Shown: positions 30,269-42,166, counted from the stretch's first letter. The stretch: DNA of 64,000 nucleotides from Laceyella sediminis (GCF_003003125.1 NZ_PVTZ01000001.1:186001-250000); one strand, 5' to 3'. A program made the numbers and translations. Notes: generated by a model from the letters alone, not told the origin.

Positions 30269-31249
30269 ATGATTTGGACTGCGATTATCCTGCCGTTTTT
30301 TATCGGCTTAACCATTTTTCTATATGGTTTGGGGTGGATGCGGACGGGGTTGGAAGCCCTCGCCCGCGAACGATTGCACCACATCTTGCTCCGTTTCACC
30401 CGCACCCCGATGCGCGGCTTTGCTACCGGGATCGCCACCACCGCCTGCCTGCAAAGCAGCACCGCAGTCACTGTGCTTACGATCGGGTTTGTGAATGCAG
30501 GCATTCTTTCTTTTGCCCACTCCATCGGCATCATTCTGGGCAGCAACATCGGCACGACCGTTACCACACAGCTGTTGACACTAAAAATTGAGGATTTCGC
30601 GGTTCCGCTTATGATCATCGGCCTCATCCTGCGCGTGTTTCAGCATGACACCTTGCGTCTCATAGGAAAAGTCCTGATCGGTTTTGGGGCGATCTTCTGG
30701 GGCATCCACTTGATGCAAACAATTAACGATCCCTTGAGAGAAATGGGCTGGGTGGAGTGGTTCATCCAACACAGCGGCAATCCCATCGTCAGCGGATTGC
30801 TTGTCGGAATGCTCTTGACCGCGCTGATCCATAGCAGTAGCGCATGCATCGCGATCGCAATGGGCTTTTACGCCACGGGGGTTATCACCCTACCCTTTGC
30901 GATCGCGGTGGTGTTCGGTAGCAATGTCGGGACTTGCGTCACGGCGATGATCGCATCGGTGGGAGCGAATATCGCATCCAAGCAAGTCGCGCTCGCCCAT
31001 TTATTGCTCAATGTAGCCGGAGCAGCTATTTTCACCCCTCTGATTCCGTTCATCAGCGAAATCAGTCCCTATCTGTCCTCAGATCCGGCAACACAAGTGG
31101 CACACATTCAAACCCTGTTCAACATCATCTGCTCCATTGCCGTGATGCCGTTTTGCCGTGAGTTCGCGTCATTCATTTCCCGCTTGGTACCCGATGAATC
31201 GACGGCGTGGAAAAAGGCAACTGCTGTCCCCGCTACACGGCGTCAATAA
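30269..31249 (+). CDS. Na/Pi cotransporter family protein
   Basis: The 326-residue membrane protein has the duplicated PF02690 module of sodium-dependent phosphate transporters. The first repeat shows [19 protein letters not shown] and LGSNIGTT; the second shows [20 protein letters not shown] and FGSNVGTC. The PhoU-like C-terminal domain seen in longer relatives is missing. Bacillus yqeW lies in the same neighbourhood. The ATG at 30269 follows aaggaggtg. Its 3' end overlaps the convergent deoC by 7 bp. Confidence 0.9.
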   Translation: MIWTAIILPFFIGLTIFLYGLGWMRTGLEALARERLHHILLRFTRTPMRGFATGIATTACLQSSTAVTVLTIGFVNAGILSFAHSIGIILGSNIGTTVTTQLLTLKIEDFAVPLMIIGLILRVFQHDTLRLIGKVLIGFGAIFWGIHLMQTINDPLREMGWVEWFIQHSGNPIVSGLLVGMLLTALIHSSSACIAIAMGFYATGVITLPFAIAVVFGSNVGTCVTAMIASVGANIASKQVALAHLLLNVAGAAIFTPLIPFISEISPYLSSDPATQVAHIQTLFNIICSIAVMPFCREFASFISRLVPDESTAWKKATAVPATRRQ

Positions 31250-31914
31250 GCATCCGTGCCTTTACCGCCACTGACAATAGCGACACTGGCGCTGGCGCCG
31301 ATGCGGTTGGCGCCGGCCTGAATCATTTGCCATGCCGTTTCTTTATCACGCACGCCTCCGGAAGCTTTCACTCCCAAATCCGAACCCACCGTTTGCCGCA
31401 TCAGGCGAACCGCTTCAACTGTGGCGCCTCCTTTGCCAAAACCGGTGGACGTTTTCACAAAGTGGGCCCCCGCCGCTTTGGCTTGCTCACACGCGGCCAC
31501 AATCTCTTCCTCTGTCAAAAGCCCTGTTTCCAGAATCACTTTAACCAATGCACCATCGGCCGCCTCAACCACGGCACGGATATCCTCCTTTACCGCTTTC
31601 ACATCGCCCGATTTGAGTGCGCCTATATTGATGACCATATCAATTTCGCTCGCCCCATTTTGCACGGCGTTTTTGGTTTCAAACGCTTTGGTTTCAGGCG
31701 TCGTCGCTCCCAGTGGAAAGCCTACCACCGTGCAAACAGCCACATCACTGCCCGCCAAGTGGGACGCCGCTTCTTTGACCCAATATGGATTGACACATAC
31801 CGAAGCGAAACCGTGCTCTTTTGCCTCTTGGCACAACCGGATCACTTGCTCTTTGGTCGCATCTGCCTTCAGCAACGTATGGTCAATCATCGCTGCCAAC
31901 GCTTTAGCGTTCAT
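31243..31914 (-). CDS. deoC: Deoxyribose-phosphate aldolase
   Basis: The 223-residue class I aldolase cleaves 2-deoxyribose-5-phosphate to glyceraldehyde-3-phosphate and acetaldehyde in deoxynucleoside salvage. The Schiff-base Lys lies in [16 protein letters not shown], and [12 protein letters not shown] at the N-terminus and [10 protein letters not shown] near the end are typical. The start overlaps the Nudix stop by ATGA. No deoB or pdp lies alongside. Confidence 0.95.
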   Translation of the reverse strand: MNAKALAAMIDHTLLKADATKEQVIRLCQEAKEHGFASVCVNPYWVKEAASHLAGSDVAVCTVVGFPLGATTPETKAFETKNAVQNGASEIDMVINIGALKSGDVKAVKEDIRAVVEAADGALVKVILETGLLTEEEIVAACEQAKAAGAHFVKTSTGFGKGGATVEAVRLMRQTVGSDLGVKASGGVRDKETAWQMIQAGANRIGASASVAIVSGGKGTDAY

Positions 31915-32354
31915 CCTTGCTCTCCATCCTTTCTCATTGACTCCAATTTGTCCAGAGCCGATTTGAGTACTTCATCATTGTTATCGTAACCCATTGTCGT
32001 TTGTTTCTCCCATGCCTCAGCGAGCGAGCACCAAACAACGCCGTTAATTTCCGCCAATTGCGGGGTTTCTTCGCCCGAAATGGCTCGGACGAGATAGTAA
32101 TGAACCGTTTTCTCCACGGTGCCATGCTCTTCATGCGTGTAAGCATATGTAATCGTTTGCAAGAAAGAAACGATCTTCCCTTTGATGCCCGTCTCTTCAA
32201 GAATTTCCCGCAAAGCAGTCTCTTCATCCGTCTCTCCGGCTTCTTTTTTGCCTTTGGGCAGAGTCCAACGGCCAAACCGGTCTTCAATCATCAGGACTTC
32301 CAACCCGTGGGGCCGTTCGCGATAAACCACGCCGCCTGCCGAAATCTCTTTCAT
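31911..32354 (-). CDS. Nudix hydrolase
   Basis: The 147-residue protein carries a complete Nudix box, [20 protein letters not shown] followed by TG (G-x5-E-x7-R-E-U-x-E-E-x-G-U). The N-terminal [15 protein letters not shown] pattern is common in diadenosine polyphosphate/MutT-type enzymes. The substrate cannot be deduced. The frame is open 20 codons upstream, but the ATG at 32354 follows gggagg. It is coupled to deoC by an ATGA overlap. Confidence 0.88.
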   Translation of the reverse strand: MKEISAGGVVYRERPHGLEVLMIEDRFGRWTLPKGKKEAGETDEETALREILEETGIKGKIVSFLQTITYAYTHEEHGTVEKTVHYYLVRAISGEETPQLAEINGVVWCSLAEAWEKQTTMGYDNNDEVLKSALDKLESMRKDGEQG

Positions 32355-32502
32355 TTGCGTCCTCCCTTTCCTTCTGGTTGAAGGCGTGTCACTCAATGTT
32401 GCTGACGCCACCATGCATCAGCGATCATAGCATAGTCAAGGAACCGGCACAAGATTCAGCGCCACGCGTTGTTGTCTTTGGGTATGCCGACTTGCCGGAT
32501 GC

Positions 32503-32547
32503 AAAAAAAAACAGCCGGACTCCCAAACTTAGGAGCCTCACGGCTGT
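32503..32547 (-). terminator. Terminator after mtaB
   Basis: ACAGCCG (32511-32517) pairs with CGGCTGT (32541-32547); the inner part is partly paired. Eight T residues follow on the minus strand. It ends the heat-shock/rsmE/mtaB transcription run. Confidence 0.85.
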
Positions 32548-32562
32548 TCCTCTTGACTGGCA

Positions 32563-33912
32563 TTAACCGACACGCGCTGGCCGTGGCACATCATCAACTA
32601 CGCGGACAAATGTGCCCAGGCAATATTCAGGCGATGCAACCTTATCGATCCGCACGCGGCATACTTTCCCCACCATCTCTTCCGTCGCCGGGAACGCCAC
32701 TTGCAGATAATTGTCGGAATACCCCATATACAATCCACTCGTCGGGTCTTCTTTGTATGGACGCTCCGGAATCACTTCCAACACATCGCCGACAAATTTT
32801 TGCGCGTATGTCACCGTCAAGCGTTCCGAAAGCTCGATCAATTTGCGAACGCGCTCATGTTTTACTTCTTCCGGCACTTGATCCGGCATGCGCGCGGCAG
32901 GCGTCCCTGTCCGTTTGGAGTAAGGGAATACGTGCATTTGATACAGTTTCAGCTCTTCGACGAAACGATAGCCATTATTAAACTGCTCTTCGGTCTCGCC
33001 AGGGAAACCTACAATCATGTCAGTGGTGATGGCCAAATTGGGCATCGCCTCATGCAATTGCATGATCTTCTCTTTGAATTCCGCTGTCGTGTATTTGCGT
33101 CTCATCCGCTTCAACACTTCGTCATCCCCAGCTTGGAGAGGAATGTGCAAGTGGCGGCACATTTTTTCAGACGCATTCAACACTTCGATCACACGCTCAT
33201 CGATCTGGCTCGCTTCAATCGAACTGATCCGCACCCGCTTAAGCCCCTCGATTTTGTCCAAATCCCAGAGCAGGTCGGCCAACTTGTAGTTTTCAAAGTC
33301 CTCGCCATATCCGCCCGTGTGAATCCCGGTCAAAACAATTTCCTTATATCCGGCAGCCACAAGCTGGCGGGCTTGGTTCAAGACGTTTTCCGGTTTGCGG
33401 CTACGGGAAAGACCTTTCGCCCACGGGATGATGCAGAATGTGCAGAAGTTGTTGCACCCTTCTTGGATCTTCAGCGATGCGCGGGTCCGGTCAGCAAAGT
33501 CCGGCACATCCAGCTCTTCATACTCGCGCTGTTTCATGATGTTGCCAACCGCATTGATCGGCTGGCGCTGAGCCAAATACTGCTCTACATACTCCGTCAG
33601 CTTGTCGCGTCCCTGGGTGCCAACCACGATGTCCACCCCTGGGATCGCCGCCACTTCCGCAGGCGACGTTTGCGCGTAACAACCGGTCACAGCGATCACG
33701 GCGTCTGGGTTACGTCGAATCGCACGGCGAATCACTTGCCGGCTCTTTTTGTCGCCCGTGTTGGTCACCGTGCATGTGTTGATGAGATACACATCCGCCT
33801 TGTCTTCAAAATCCACCCGGGTATAACCCGCTTTCATAAACAGTTGCCAGATCGCTTCCGTCTCATATGCGTTCACCTTGCATCCCAACGTGTGAAACGC
33901 AACTGTTCTCAT
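32563..33912 (-). CDS. mtaB: tRNA threonylcarbamoyladenosine methylthiotransferase MtaB
   Basis: The 449-residue radical-SAM enzyme converts t6A37 to ms2t6A37 in ANN-decoding tRNAs. The N-terminal UPF0004 domain holds three cluster Cys (FHTLGCKVNAYE, LINTCTVTN, TGCYAQTSP). The radical-SAM motif CNNFCTFC is followed by a C-terminal TRAM domain (FVGDVLEVIPE...). The ATG at 33912 is chosen over an upstream GTG because ggggg-tg sits nine bases before it. It follows rsmE almost directly. Confidence 0.94.
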   Translation of the reverse strand: MRTVAFHTLGCKVNAYETEAIWQLFMKAGYTRVDFEDKADVYLINTCTVTNTGDKKSRQVIRRAIRRNPDAVIAVTGCYAQTSPAEVAAIPGVDIVVGTQGRDKLTEYVEQYLAQRQPINAVGNIMKQREYEELDVPDFADRTRASLKIQEGCNNFCTFCIIPWAKGLSRSRKPENVLNQARQLVAAGYKEIVLTGIHTGGYGEDFENYKLADLLWDLDKIEGLKRVRISSIEASQIDERVIEVLNASEKMCRHLHIPLQAGDDEVLKRMRRKYTTAEFKEKIMQLHEAMPNLAITTDMIVGFPGETEEQFNNGYRFVEELKLYQMHVFPYSKRTGTPAARMPDQVPEEVKHERVRKLIELSERLTVTYAQKFVGDVLEVIPERPYKEDPTSGLYMGYSDNYLQVAFPATEEMVGKVCRVRIDKVASPEYCLGTFVRVVDDVPRPARVG

Positions 33913-33913
33913 G

Positions 33914-34651
33914 TTATTCACCCCCTAAATCTTGCCTTGCGAACAAGATGCACGAGAGCGCCATCAGCGGCGCTGTCTCTGTTCGCAATATACGTGAACC
34001 AAGCGAGATCGGCACCGCGCCGGCCTCTTTCGCTTCCTCGATCTCCGACTCCGTGAACCCACCTTCCGGGCCCACGATCAACAAGATCTCATCCTTGGCT
34101 GAGGCCATCGCTTCGGCCAAGGGGAGACCTCCTTTTTCATACGCAATCCATGCGCATTCCCGTTTCCCGATTTCTTGCAAGAGCGCTTTCCAGGACATTG
34201 GGGTGGCCACTGTCGGTAGCTTGCCCCGATGAGCTTGTTCAGCAGCCTCTTTCACGATCCGCTCCCACCGCTCCCGTTTCTTGCCGATTTTGCGAGCATC
34301 GATTTTCACAATACTCCGCTCCGACGAAAACGGCAAAAAGGCGGAAGCACCCAACTCCGTTCCTTTTTGCAAAATCCACTCCAATTTGTCACCCTTGGGC
34401 AAGGATTGTGCAATCAGGACTTTCGTCCGGGGCTCTCCCCGCGAAGGCGTCCGCTCAACGATGCGGGCTATGATCTGGTCGCCATCGATGGATTCAATCT
34501 CCGCCAGATAGTCTAAGCCCTGTCCAGCGCAACAGATGATTCGGTCACCCGGTTTGTTGCGCATCACGTTTTTTATGTGATGGACATCATCTCCGACCAG
34601 TCGAATGGATGTCTCCACGATTTGTTCTTGAGCAATGAAATATCTTTGCAT
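33914..34651 (-). CDS. rsmE: 16S rRNA (uracil-1498-N3)-methyltransferase
   Basis: The 245-residue SPOUT methyltransferase has a PUA-like N-terminus (VGDDVHHIKNVMRNKPGD) and the knotted SAM site (LLIVGPEGGFTESEIEEA, SLGSRILRTETAPLMALS). It methylates U1498 in the 30S decoding centre. The ATG at 34651 follows aggagtg. It lies between prmA and mtaB in the conserved order. Confidence 0.95.
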   Translation of the reverse strand: MQRYFIAQEQIVETSIRLVGDDVHHIKNVMRNKPGDRIICCAGQGLDYLAEIESIDGDQIIARIVERTPSRGEPRTKVLIAQSLPKGDKLEWILQKGTELGASAFLPFSSERSIVKIDARKIGKKRERWERIVKEAAEQAHRGKLPTVATPMSWKALLQEIGKRECAWIAYEKGGLPLAEAMASAKDEILLIVGPEGGFTESEIEEAKEAGAVPISLGSRILRTETAPLMALSCILFARQDLGGE

Positions 34652-34668
34652 TTGACACTCCTACCAGT

Positions 34669-35613
34669 CTACCATTTTTTTGCCGCAATGGCTACCCAGC
34701 CGTCTTGGTGAATGGTTTCCATTACTTCAAGTCCCATCATGGTAAGCGCTTCTTCCACGAGTTCCCGTTTCTCCTCAATAATACCGGAAGCGATGAACAC
34801 TCCGCCAGGAACCAAAACCCGCGGTAAATCATGAACGAACTTCAATATGATTTCCGCCAGGATGTTGGCTACTACCACTTCGGCCGTATCAGCCACACCC
34901 TTGAGCAAATCTCCCTCTTTGGCCGTCACTTGCGCCGACAATCCGTTGATGGCGATGTTCTCCTGTGCTTTTTCCACCGCCACCGGATCCAAATCCAAGG
35001 CCAAAACCGGTTCAGCTCCCAATTTGCCCGCAACAATGCTCAACACACCACTTCCACATCCCACGTCTATAACTCGCTGTTGCGGCTGAAGGTATTTCTC
35101 CAGCAAACGGATGGACAGAACGGTGGTCGGGTGGGTGCCGGTGCCGAAAGCCATGCCGGGATCCAGCTCGATGACGCGCTCATCCGCTGATGCCGGTTCA
35201 TGGGTTTCCCAATGAGGCTTGATCACAATGCGGTCGGTCACCCGGATTGGCTTGTAATATTTTTTCCATTCATCCGCCCACGCGGATTCATTCACTTCTT
35301 GTGTCGTGACAGAGGCTGGCCCCACGTCGAATCCAGCAGAGCGCAAATCCTCTAACCGTTGTTTCACCTGCGCGACAAATGCGTCCGCATCCGGGCACGC
35401 CAACGATGAGAGATAGGCTTTCACGCGCACGCCCTCCTGCGGATAATCGTCTGGAGACAATTCAATGATCTCCCCGTACCAATTGTCCCACTCGCGGTGA
35501 AGCACTTCAGGGTCTTCGATGGAAACCCCATCGCCGCCGAGGTCTTGCAAAATGTAGCTAACCGCCTCCGTCGCCTCTTGGCTGGTATGGACACATATCT
35601 CGATCCAATTCAA
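34669..35613 (-). CDS. prmA: Ribosomal protein L11 methyltransferase
   Basis: The 314-residue SAM-dependent enzyme methylates L11. The N-terminal substrate-binding domain (WIEICVHTSQEATEAVSYIL) is followed by the Rossmann core with GTGTHPTTVLSIRLLEKYL and VIDVGCGSGVLSIVAGKLGA and the NPPF-like VVANILAEIIL. The start codon is TTG at 35613 with ggaggga before it. The gene is separated from dnaJ by a terminator. Confidence 0.95.
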   Translation of the reverse strand: MNWIEICVHTSQEATEAVSYILQDLGGDGVSIEDPEVLHREWDNWYGEIIELSPDDYPQEGVRVKAYLSSLACPDADAFVAQVKQRLEDLRSAGFDVGPASVTTQEVNESAWADEWKKYYKPIRVTDRIVIKPHWETHEPASADERVIELDPGMAFGTGTHPTTVLSIRLLEKYLQPQQRVIDVGCGSGVLSIVAGKLGAEPVLALDLDPVAVEKAQENIAINGLSAQVTAKEGDLLKGVADTAEVVVANILAEIILKFVHDLPRVLVPGGVFIASGIIEEKRELVEEALTMMGLEVMETIHQDGWVAIAAKKW

Positions 35614-35632
35614 CTCAATCCCTCCACATGAT

Positions 35633-35660
35633 AAAGAAAAACGGGCAAAGATGCCCGTTT
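35633..35660 (-). terminator. Terminator between dnaJ and prmA
   Basis: Perfect 9-bp arms AAACGGGCA (35639-35647) and TGCCCGTTT (35652-35660) with a 4-nt loop are followed by T-rich sequence on the minus strand. It ends the heat-shock operon. Confidence 0.88.
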
Positions 35661-35667
35661 ACCTTCA

Positions 35668-36798
35668 TTATTCGCCGCGAAACGCTTGTTTCATCTTATC
35701 GAAGAAGTTGTTGGACTGCTCTTGGTTAATGTATTCACCGCAAAGCCGGCTGAACTTGCGCAGGGCCTCTTTCTGCTCTTCGGTCAGCTTGGTTGGTGTG
35801 ACTACGCGCACTTTGACACGCAGATCGCCTTCGCCATATCCGCGTAGGCGCGGCACCCCTTTTCCTTGCAGGCGGAACTCCGTACCGGTCTGCGTGCCCG
35901 CCGGAACCTTCAAGCGTGCGCGCCCGTTCAAGGTCGGCACAATCACCTCGTCGCCCAAAGCTGCTTGGCCGAAGGTGATTGGCAGTTCGCATGTCAGATC
36001 ATCGCCATCCCGCTTGAAAAACTCATGCGGTTTGACATAAATCGTGATGTAGAGGTCCCCCGGCGGTCCACCGTTCACTCCCGGTTCGCCTTCACCGCTT
36101 ACCCGCAATTGCGCCCCTTCATGGATACCGGCTGGAATTTTGACGTTGATCTTTTTCTTCTTCTTCACTTGCCCTTGGCCGGAACAATTGGTGCACTTCT
36201 CCCTGATCAATTGGCCCGTCCCATTACAAGCGTGGCAGATTCGGCGATTAACTACGCGGCCGAATGGCGTGTTTTGCACCACTTCGGTTTGTCCGCTCCC
36301 TTGACAGACGGAACAGGTTTCCGGCTTGGTTCCCGGCTTGGCTCCCGAACCGTGGCACTGATCGCATGTTTCGGTACGCGGAATGACGACATCCACCGTT
36401 TTACCGTAAACGGCATCTTTGAATTCGATCTGCAGGCGGTATTCCAGATCTGCGCCTTGACGTGGGGCATTGGGATTATTGCGTCTTCCTCCGCCAAAAA
36501 ACATATCAAAAATGTCCCCAAATCCAAAATCAGCGTCAAATCCGGCACCCGCACCGCCACCGCCGCCGAAACCACCGGTGGGATCAGCATGACCGTAGCG
36601 ATCGTAATTTGCTTTTTTCTGCGGATCGCTCAATACTTCATATGCTTCTTTCACTTCTTTAAACTTTTGTTCTGCATCCGTATCTTTGTTCACGTCTGGG
36701 TGATACTTGCGTGCCAATTTTCGGTATGCCTTGCGTATCTCATCATCAGAGGCATTGCGGCCGACACCCAGAACTTCATAAAAGTCACGTTTGCTCAC
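35668..36798 (-). CDS. dnaJ: Chaperone protein DnaJ
   Basis: The 376-residue type I J-protein stimulates the DnaK ATPase. It has the J domain with HPD ([13 protein letters not shown]), a Gly/Phe-rich linker, and a zinc domain with four CxxCxGxG repeats ([32 protein letters not shown]). The C-terminal substrate-binding domain completes it. The start is a GTG with aggaggtg before it. It is the last gene of the hrcA operon. Confidence 0.97.
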   Translation of the reverse strand: MSKRDFYEVLGVGRNASDDEIRKAYRKLARKYHPDVNKDTDAEQKFKEVKEAYEVLSDPQKKANYDRYGHADPTGGFGGGGGAGAGFDADFGFGDIFDMFFGGGRRNNPNAPRQGADLEYRLQIEFKDAVYGKTVDVVIPRTETCDQCHGSGAKPGTKPETCSVCQGSGQTEVVQNTPFGRVVNRRICHACNGTGQLIREKCTNCSGQGQVKKKKKINVKIPAGIHEGAQLRVSGEGEPGVNGGPPGDLYITIYVKPHEFFKRDGDDLTCELPITFGQAALGDEVIVPTLNGRARLKVPAGTQTGTEFRLQGKGVPRLRGYGEGDLRVKVRVVTPTKLTEEQKEALRKFSRLCGEYINQEQSNNFFDKMKQAFRGE

Positions 36799-36846
36799 CG
36801 GGTCACCTCCTCTTCTATCTCAACCCATCTAAGCTACGATATCCAC

Positions 36847-36901
36847 AAAAAATGGAAAGCCAAGCCAAGGCAGAGCCTCGACATTGACTTTCCAGTCGAG
36901 G
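36847..36901 (-). terminator. Possible attenuating hairpins between dnaK and dnaJ
   Basis: Two mutually exclusive stems can form: CCTCGAC (36876-36882) with GTCGAGG (36895-36901), and GGAAAG (36854-36859) with CTTTCC (36888-36893). The second is followed by a six-T run on the minus strand. This could reduce dnaJ transcription relative to dnaK. Confidence 0.45.
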
Positions 36902-36922
36902 AGAACTCTTCCCTTCTCCTCT

Positions 36923-38758
<1,836 letters not shown>

Positions 38759-38801
38759 TGACTGTTAACCTCCTACTTCAACCTTTGCGTAAGTAGTATT
38801 T

Positions 38802-39401
38802 TTATTGGCTCACTTTAACCATTGATGGGCGGATCACACGGTCTTTATAACGGTAACCCGCTTGCAGCTCCTCTACAATCATACCCGGCGCCAAATGCTC
38901 CGCCTCGACTTGCATGACCGCGTTATGTTCGTGCGGGTTGAAAGGCTTTCCTTCGGTTTCGATCATCGTCAAACCTGCTTCGGACAGAACATTTAAGAAT
39001 TGACGATATACCATCTCAATTCCTTCTTGCAACATTTTCGCGTCTTTACTTTGATCGGCCGCATCCAAGGCGCGCTCAAAGTTGTCAAGTACAGGCAAGA
39101 TACTTTCTAGGAAAGGAACCACCGCATATTTCACGGCGTCTTCCTTATCCTTGCGGGCGCGGCGGCGGAAATTCTCCAAGTCGGCAAGAGCGCGAAGATA
39201 AAGCTCGCGGTGTTGTTCCGCTTGGCTCTTCCATTTCTCCGCCAGCAACTTGGCCTCTTCCAGCTCTTGCTCTAGGGATTGTTCGGGCGAGGATGCCTCG
39301 GCGCCGGTATGTATACTTTCCTGCTCCTCGAATGGACCTTCATTCGAAGGTTCCTGGCTTCCAGTTGGATGCTGAAGCTCTTCATTTTCATGCTTCATCA
39401 T
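38802..39401 (-). CDS. grpE: Nucleotide exchange factor GrpE
   Basis: The 199-residue protein has a charged N-terminal region, a long coiled coil (EEAKLLAEKWKSQAEQHREL) and the signature ADLENFRRRARKDKED. A C-terminal beta domain with GKPFNPHEHNAVMQVEAE and VIRPSMVKVSQ follows. It releases ADP from DnaK. The ATG at 39401 follows aggagg. It lies between the group III chaperonin and dnaK. Confidence 0.96.
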   Translation of the reverse strand: MMKHENEELQHPTGSQEPSNEGPFEEQESIHTGAEASSPEQSLEQELEEAKLLAEKWKSQAEQHRELYLRALADLENFRRRARKDKEDAVKYAVVPFLESILPVLDNFERALDAADQSKDAKMLQEGIEMVYRQFLNVLSEAGLTMIETEGKPFNPHEHNAVMQVEAEHLAPGMIVEELQAGYRYKDRVIRPSMVKVSQ

Positions 39402-39416
39402 TCAGGTCCTCCTATG

Positions 39417-40955
39417 TTAGAAAACAGGGTCTTCTTTCATTTGCACGATCGTGTGGATGCGCAAAATCGCGACGGCCACTTCACCAGCCGTTTTGAGCGC
39501 ATGCGCTTTGACCGGAAGAGGATCGACTACCCCCATCTCAATCATATCCGCAACGATCCCCCGATCGCAATCGATTCCCAAGGAATCAGACTGGCGTTTT
39601 AATTGCAACGCTTTGACCGCCTCGATTTTTTCCAAGGGGTTAAACCCAGCGTTGGCGACGACCTGGCTCATCGGGCGTTGCAACGCTTCGGACACCGCCG
39701 ACACGCCAAACCGTTCCATCCCCTGCACGGTGTTACGGAAATGCTCAACATCCCGGGCAATCGCCAATTCCACGGCGCCGCCACCCGGGACAAATCCACC
39801 ATGAATGGCCGCTTGCACCGCGGAAGCTGCATCTTTGCAAATCCGTTCGCGCTCTTCGACCACTTCATCTGTCGCTGCCCCGACCAATATCGTGGCGAAC
39901 GGAATACCTTGTCCGCCGCTGATCCGGATTCTGGACAACGCTTCATCATCTTCCACTTCGGCGCATAGACCGAGCAGGGCTTCAATCTCTTCCGGGCTTT
40001 TCTTCAGGCCGCTCCGTTTGATTTGGCGTGCTCCAGTATATTCAGACACTTTGTTTAGCTCTTCTTTCGCCACCTCGGCCGCCACAATCACTCCCGCGTC
40101 TGCAAGAACTTCTTCCGCATGGGGATCGACGGCCCCTTCCGTAACGATAAGGCCTACATTTAAATGAATCAAGTGCTCCAGCATGACATAAAATTCTTCC
40201 CGCAGGCGTTCCTTGCGGCTGAACGCTTCATCTGTCCGCACATCGTCAGAGAATGCCTCCGGCTCCAATGCGTCGGCCAGCACCAACACCCGCGCGTTTT
40301 GTCGTGTCCTCGGCATCTGGGAATTCATCCGCGGTTTGCTGACGACGATCCCAGCGAACACCTTACTTTCAATGCGTGGATGGGCGACCACGCAACTAGA
40401 TAGCTTAAATCCTTTTTCCAACAACTTCTCGCGTCCCATCAAATGCGCCGCTTCCATGACGGCCAAAGTGATGTCCTCATTTTCGCGGCTAGCGGTGAAC
40501 GCGATCCGTTGCAACCATTCGTCATCCATCTCATAAATCATGCGGGCTCGTTCCTGCATCTTAATCAGGGCGAAGCGGGTTCCGCGCTGGATCCCGGTAA
40601 TCACTTTAGTCACAGGGACGCCCCGCAATACCTGCTTCAGCCCTTCATCAACAAGCGCGGACGCAAGCAGGGTGGCGGTTGTGGTTCCGTCACCCACTTC
40701 GGCCTGTTGCGCTTTGGCCACATTGACGATCATTTTGGCGGCTGGATGATTAATCGCCATCCGATCTAAGATGGTCACCCCGTCATTGGTCACAATCACT
40801 TCATTTTTGGAATTGACAAGCATCGTGTCAAGACCTTTGGGGCCCAGCGTGGGCGCAACCGCTTGCGCGACAGATTTTACAGCTTGGGCATTAGCTTGAA
40901 GCGCTGACAGGAACGGTTTTTCTTCGTCTTGGTGTAAGTGGACTTTATCCGGCAC
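39417..40955 (-). CDS. Group III (archaeal-type) chaperonin in the dnaK operon
   Basis: The 512-residue protein is a thermosome/CCT-type chaperonin, not GroEL. The equatorial domain shows VAPTLGPKGLDTMLVNSKNE, TNDGVTILDRM and the nucleotide motif GDGTTTATLLAS; GGFVPGGGAVELAIARD lies near the C-terminal equatorial half. Bacterial copies (group III) in some Firmicutes such as Carboxydothermus are known to sit in the hsp70 operon, fold independently of a GroES lid and have a built-in lid. The GTG at 40955 is chosen because aaggagg-like sequence precedes it; an upstream in-frame GTG lacks spacing. CIRCE control is inferred. Confidence 0.93.
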   Translation of the reverse strand: MPDKVHLHQDEEKPFLSALQANAQAVKSVAQAVAPTLGPKGLDTMLVNSKNEVIVTNDGVTILDRMAINHPAAKMIVNVAKAQQAEVGDGTTTATLLASALVDEGLKQVLRGVPVTKVITGIQRGTRFALIKMQERARMIYEMDDEWLQRIAFTASRENEDITLAVMEAAHLMGREKLLEKGFKLSSCVVAHPRIESKVFAGIVVSKPRMNSQMPRTRQNARVLVLADALEPEAFSDDVRTDEAFSRKERLREEFYVMLEHLIHLNVGLIVTEGAVDPHAEEVLADAGVIVAAEVAKEELNKVSEYTGARQIKRSGLKKSPEEIEALLGLCAEVEDDEALSRIRISGGQGIPFATILVGAATDEVVEERERICKDAASAVQAAIHGGFVPGGGAVELAIARDVEHFRNTVQGMERFGVSAVSEALQRPMSQVVANAGFNPLEKIEAVKALQLKRQSDSLGIDCDRGIVADMIEMGVVDPLPVKAHALKTAGEVAVAILRIHTIVQMKEDPVF

Positions 40956-41041
40956 CGGATTTCTCCTTCCTTTCACTTTGGCGCAGGGGGCGTCACTTTT
41001 GGCAACCCCTTATACGCGTGATGCATCCTAATATGCTTAGT

Positions 41042-42073
41042 TTATTCTTTTTCATAGAGCGTGCTCAACCGTCTGGAGAAATCTTTTGCCAAAAAATCAA
41101 GAATTCCAATGACGCGCCCGTAATCCATCCGAGTCGGGCCGAGCACCCCGATGGTTCCAACCGGTTTGCCGTTTATCATATAAGAAGCGGAGATAACGCT
41201 ACAATCTTGCACAGCTTTCAAATCATTCTCATAACCAATTCGCACTTGCACCCCGTCCGTCTTATGCTTCAGCAGTTGAACCAGCCCATCGTTGGCTTCC
41301 ACGAGATCCAAGATCGACTTCATTTTATCCACATCGCGAAACTCTGGCTGTTCCAAGATGCGCGTCGTCCCACTCGTGTAAACCCGGTCTTCCTGTTCCG
41401 TGTGCAATAGTTGATTGGTGAGGTCGGACAACTTTTCAAAGTGGTCGACATGCCGTTGCAACTCATCCGTCAACTCTTGCGCCACGATCTGATCCAAACG
41501 AGAGATCAAGGCACCGCTTAAGCGGTGATTCAGTAGATTGACCAACTTCTCCAGCGTCGACCACGGAATGTCCTCTGGCAACAAGAGCCGTTGTTGATAC
41601 ACATGGCCCGTATCGGTCACCAAGATGGACACAGCCAGCCTGTCGTACAGCGGAATGATGTGCAGGTGCTTAAGCCGACTCTCTGACAAGTTGGGGCCCA
41701 GGATAAATGTCATGCAATTGGTCAAGTAAGCGAGAATGGAATTCATGTGCTTAATGGCTTGCTCCACATGATCTACTTTATAAGCATAAAAATCATGCAA
41801 TGCCATCAGATCATCTTTCGACCACATATATGGTTTCAACAGATGATCGACATAGAAACGATACCCTTTCTGCGAAGGTATGCGACCGGCAGATGTATGT
41901 GGTTGCTCCAAAAAACCCATCTCTTCCAAATCGGCCATCTCATTGCGGATGGTCGCCGCACTCACATTGACCCCTTTCTTTTTGGAAACGGTACGTGAGC
42001 CGACAGGTTCTGCTGAGATAATGTAGTCATCGATAATAGCCCAGAGAATCCGTTTTTGGCGCTCGGATAACAT
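41042..42073 (-). CDS. hrcA: Heat-inducible transcription repressor HrcA
   Basis: The 343-residue repressor has the N-terminal winged helix (LSERQKRILWAIIDDYIISA, VNVSAATIRNEMADLEEMG) and the GAF-like dimerisation part. It binds the CIRCE palindrome, which lies 17 bp upstream of its own start, so the operon is autoregulated. HrcA activity usually depends on GroEL; whether the group III chaperonin can play that part here is an open question. The ATG at 42073 follows ggggggagg. Confidence 0.97.
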   Translation of the reverse strand: MLSERQKRILWAIIDDYIISAEPVGSRTVSKKKGVNVSAATIRNEMADLEEMGFLEQPHTSAGRIPSQKGYRFYVDHLLKPYMWSKDDLMALHDFYAYKVDHVEQAIKHMNSILAYLTNCMTFILGPNLSESRLKHLHIIPLYDRLAVSILVTDTGHVYQQRLLLPEDIPWSTLEKLVNLLNHRLSGALISRLDQIVAQELTDELQRHVDHFEKLSDLTNQLLHTEQEDRVYTSGTTRILEQPEFRDVDKMKSILDLVEANDGLVQLLKHKTDGVQVRIGYENDLKAVQDCSVISASYMINGKPVGTIGVLGPTRMDYGRVIGILDFLAKDFSRRLSTLYEKE

Positions 42074-42089
42074 CTGCCTCCCCCCTTTG

Positions 42090-42116
42090 TTAGCACTCCT
42101 TATGGTCGAGTGCTAA
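42090..42116 (-). promoter_or_regulatory. CIRCE operator
   Basis: TTAGCACTC (42090-42098), nine bases, then GAGTGCTAA (42108-42116) is a perfect match to the CIRCE element bound by HrcA. It lies just downstream of the predicted transcription start of the heat-shock operon. Confidence 0.98.
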
Positions 42117-42128
42117 AATACTAATTTT

Positions 42129-42157
42129 AAATTACCAAAGGGGCGAAATGATGTCAA
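42129..42157 (-). promoter_or_regulatory. SigA promoter of the hrcA-dnaK operon
   Basis: TTGACA (42152-42157) and TAATTT (42129-42134), 17 bp apart on the minus strand, place the start near 42122, immediately before CIRCE. Confidence 0.85.
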
Positions 42158-42166
42158 TCTATCCGT

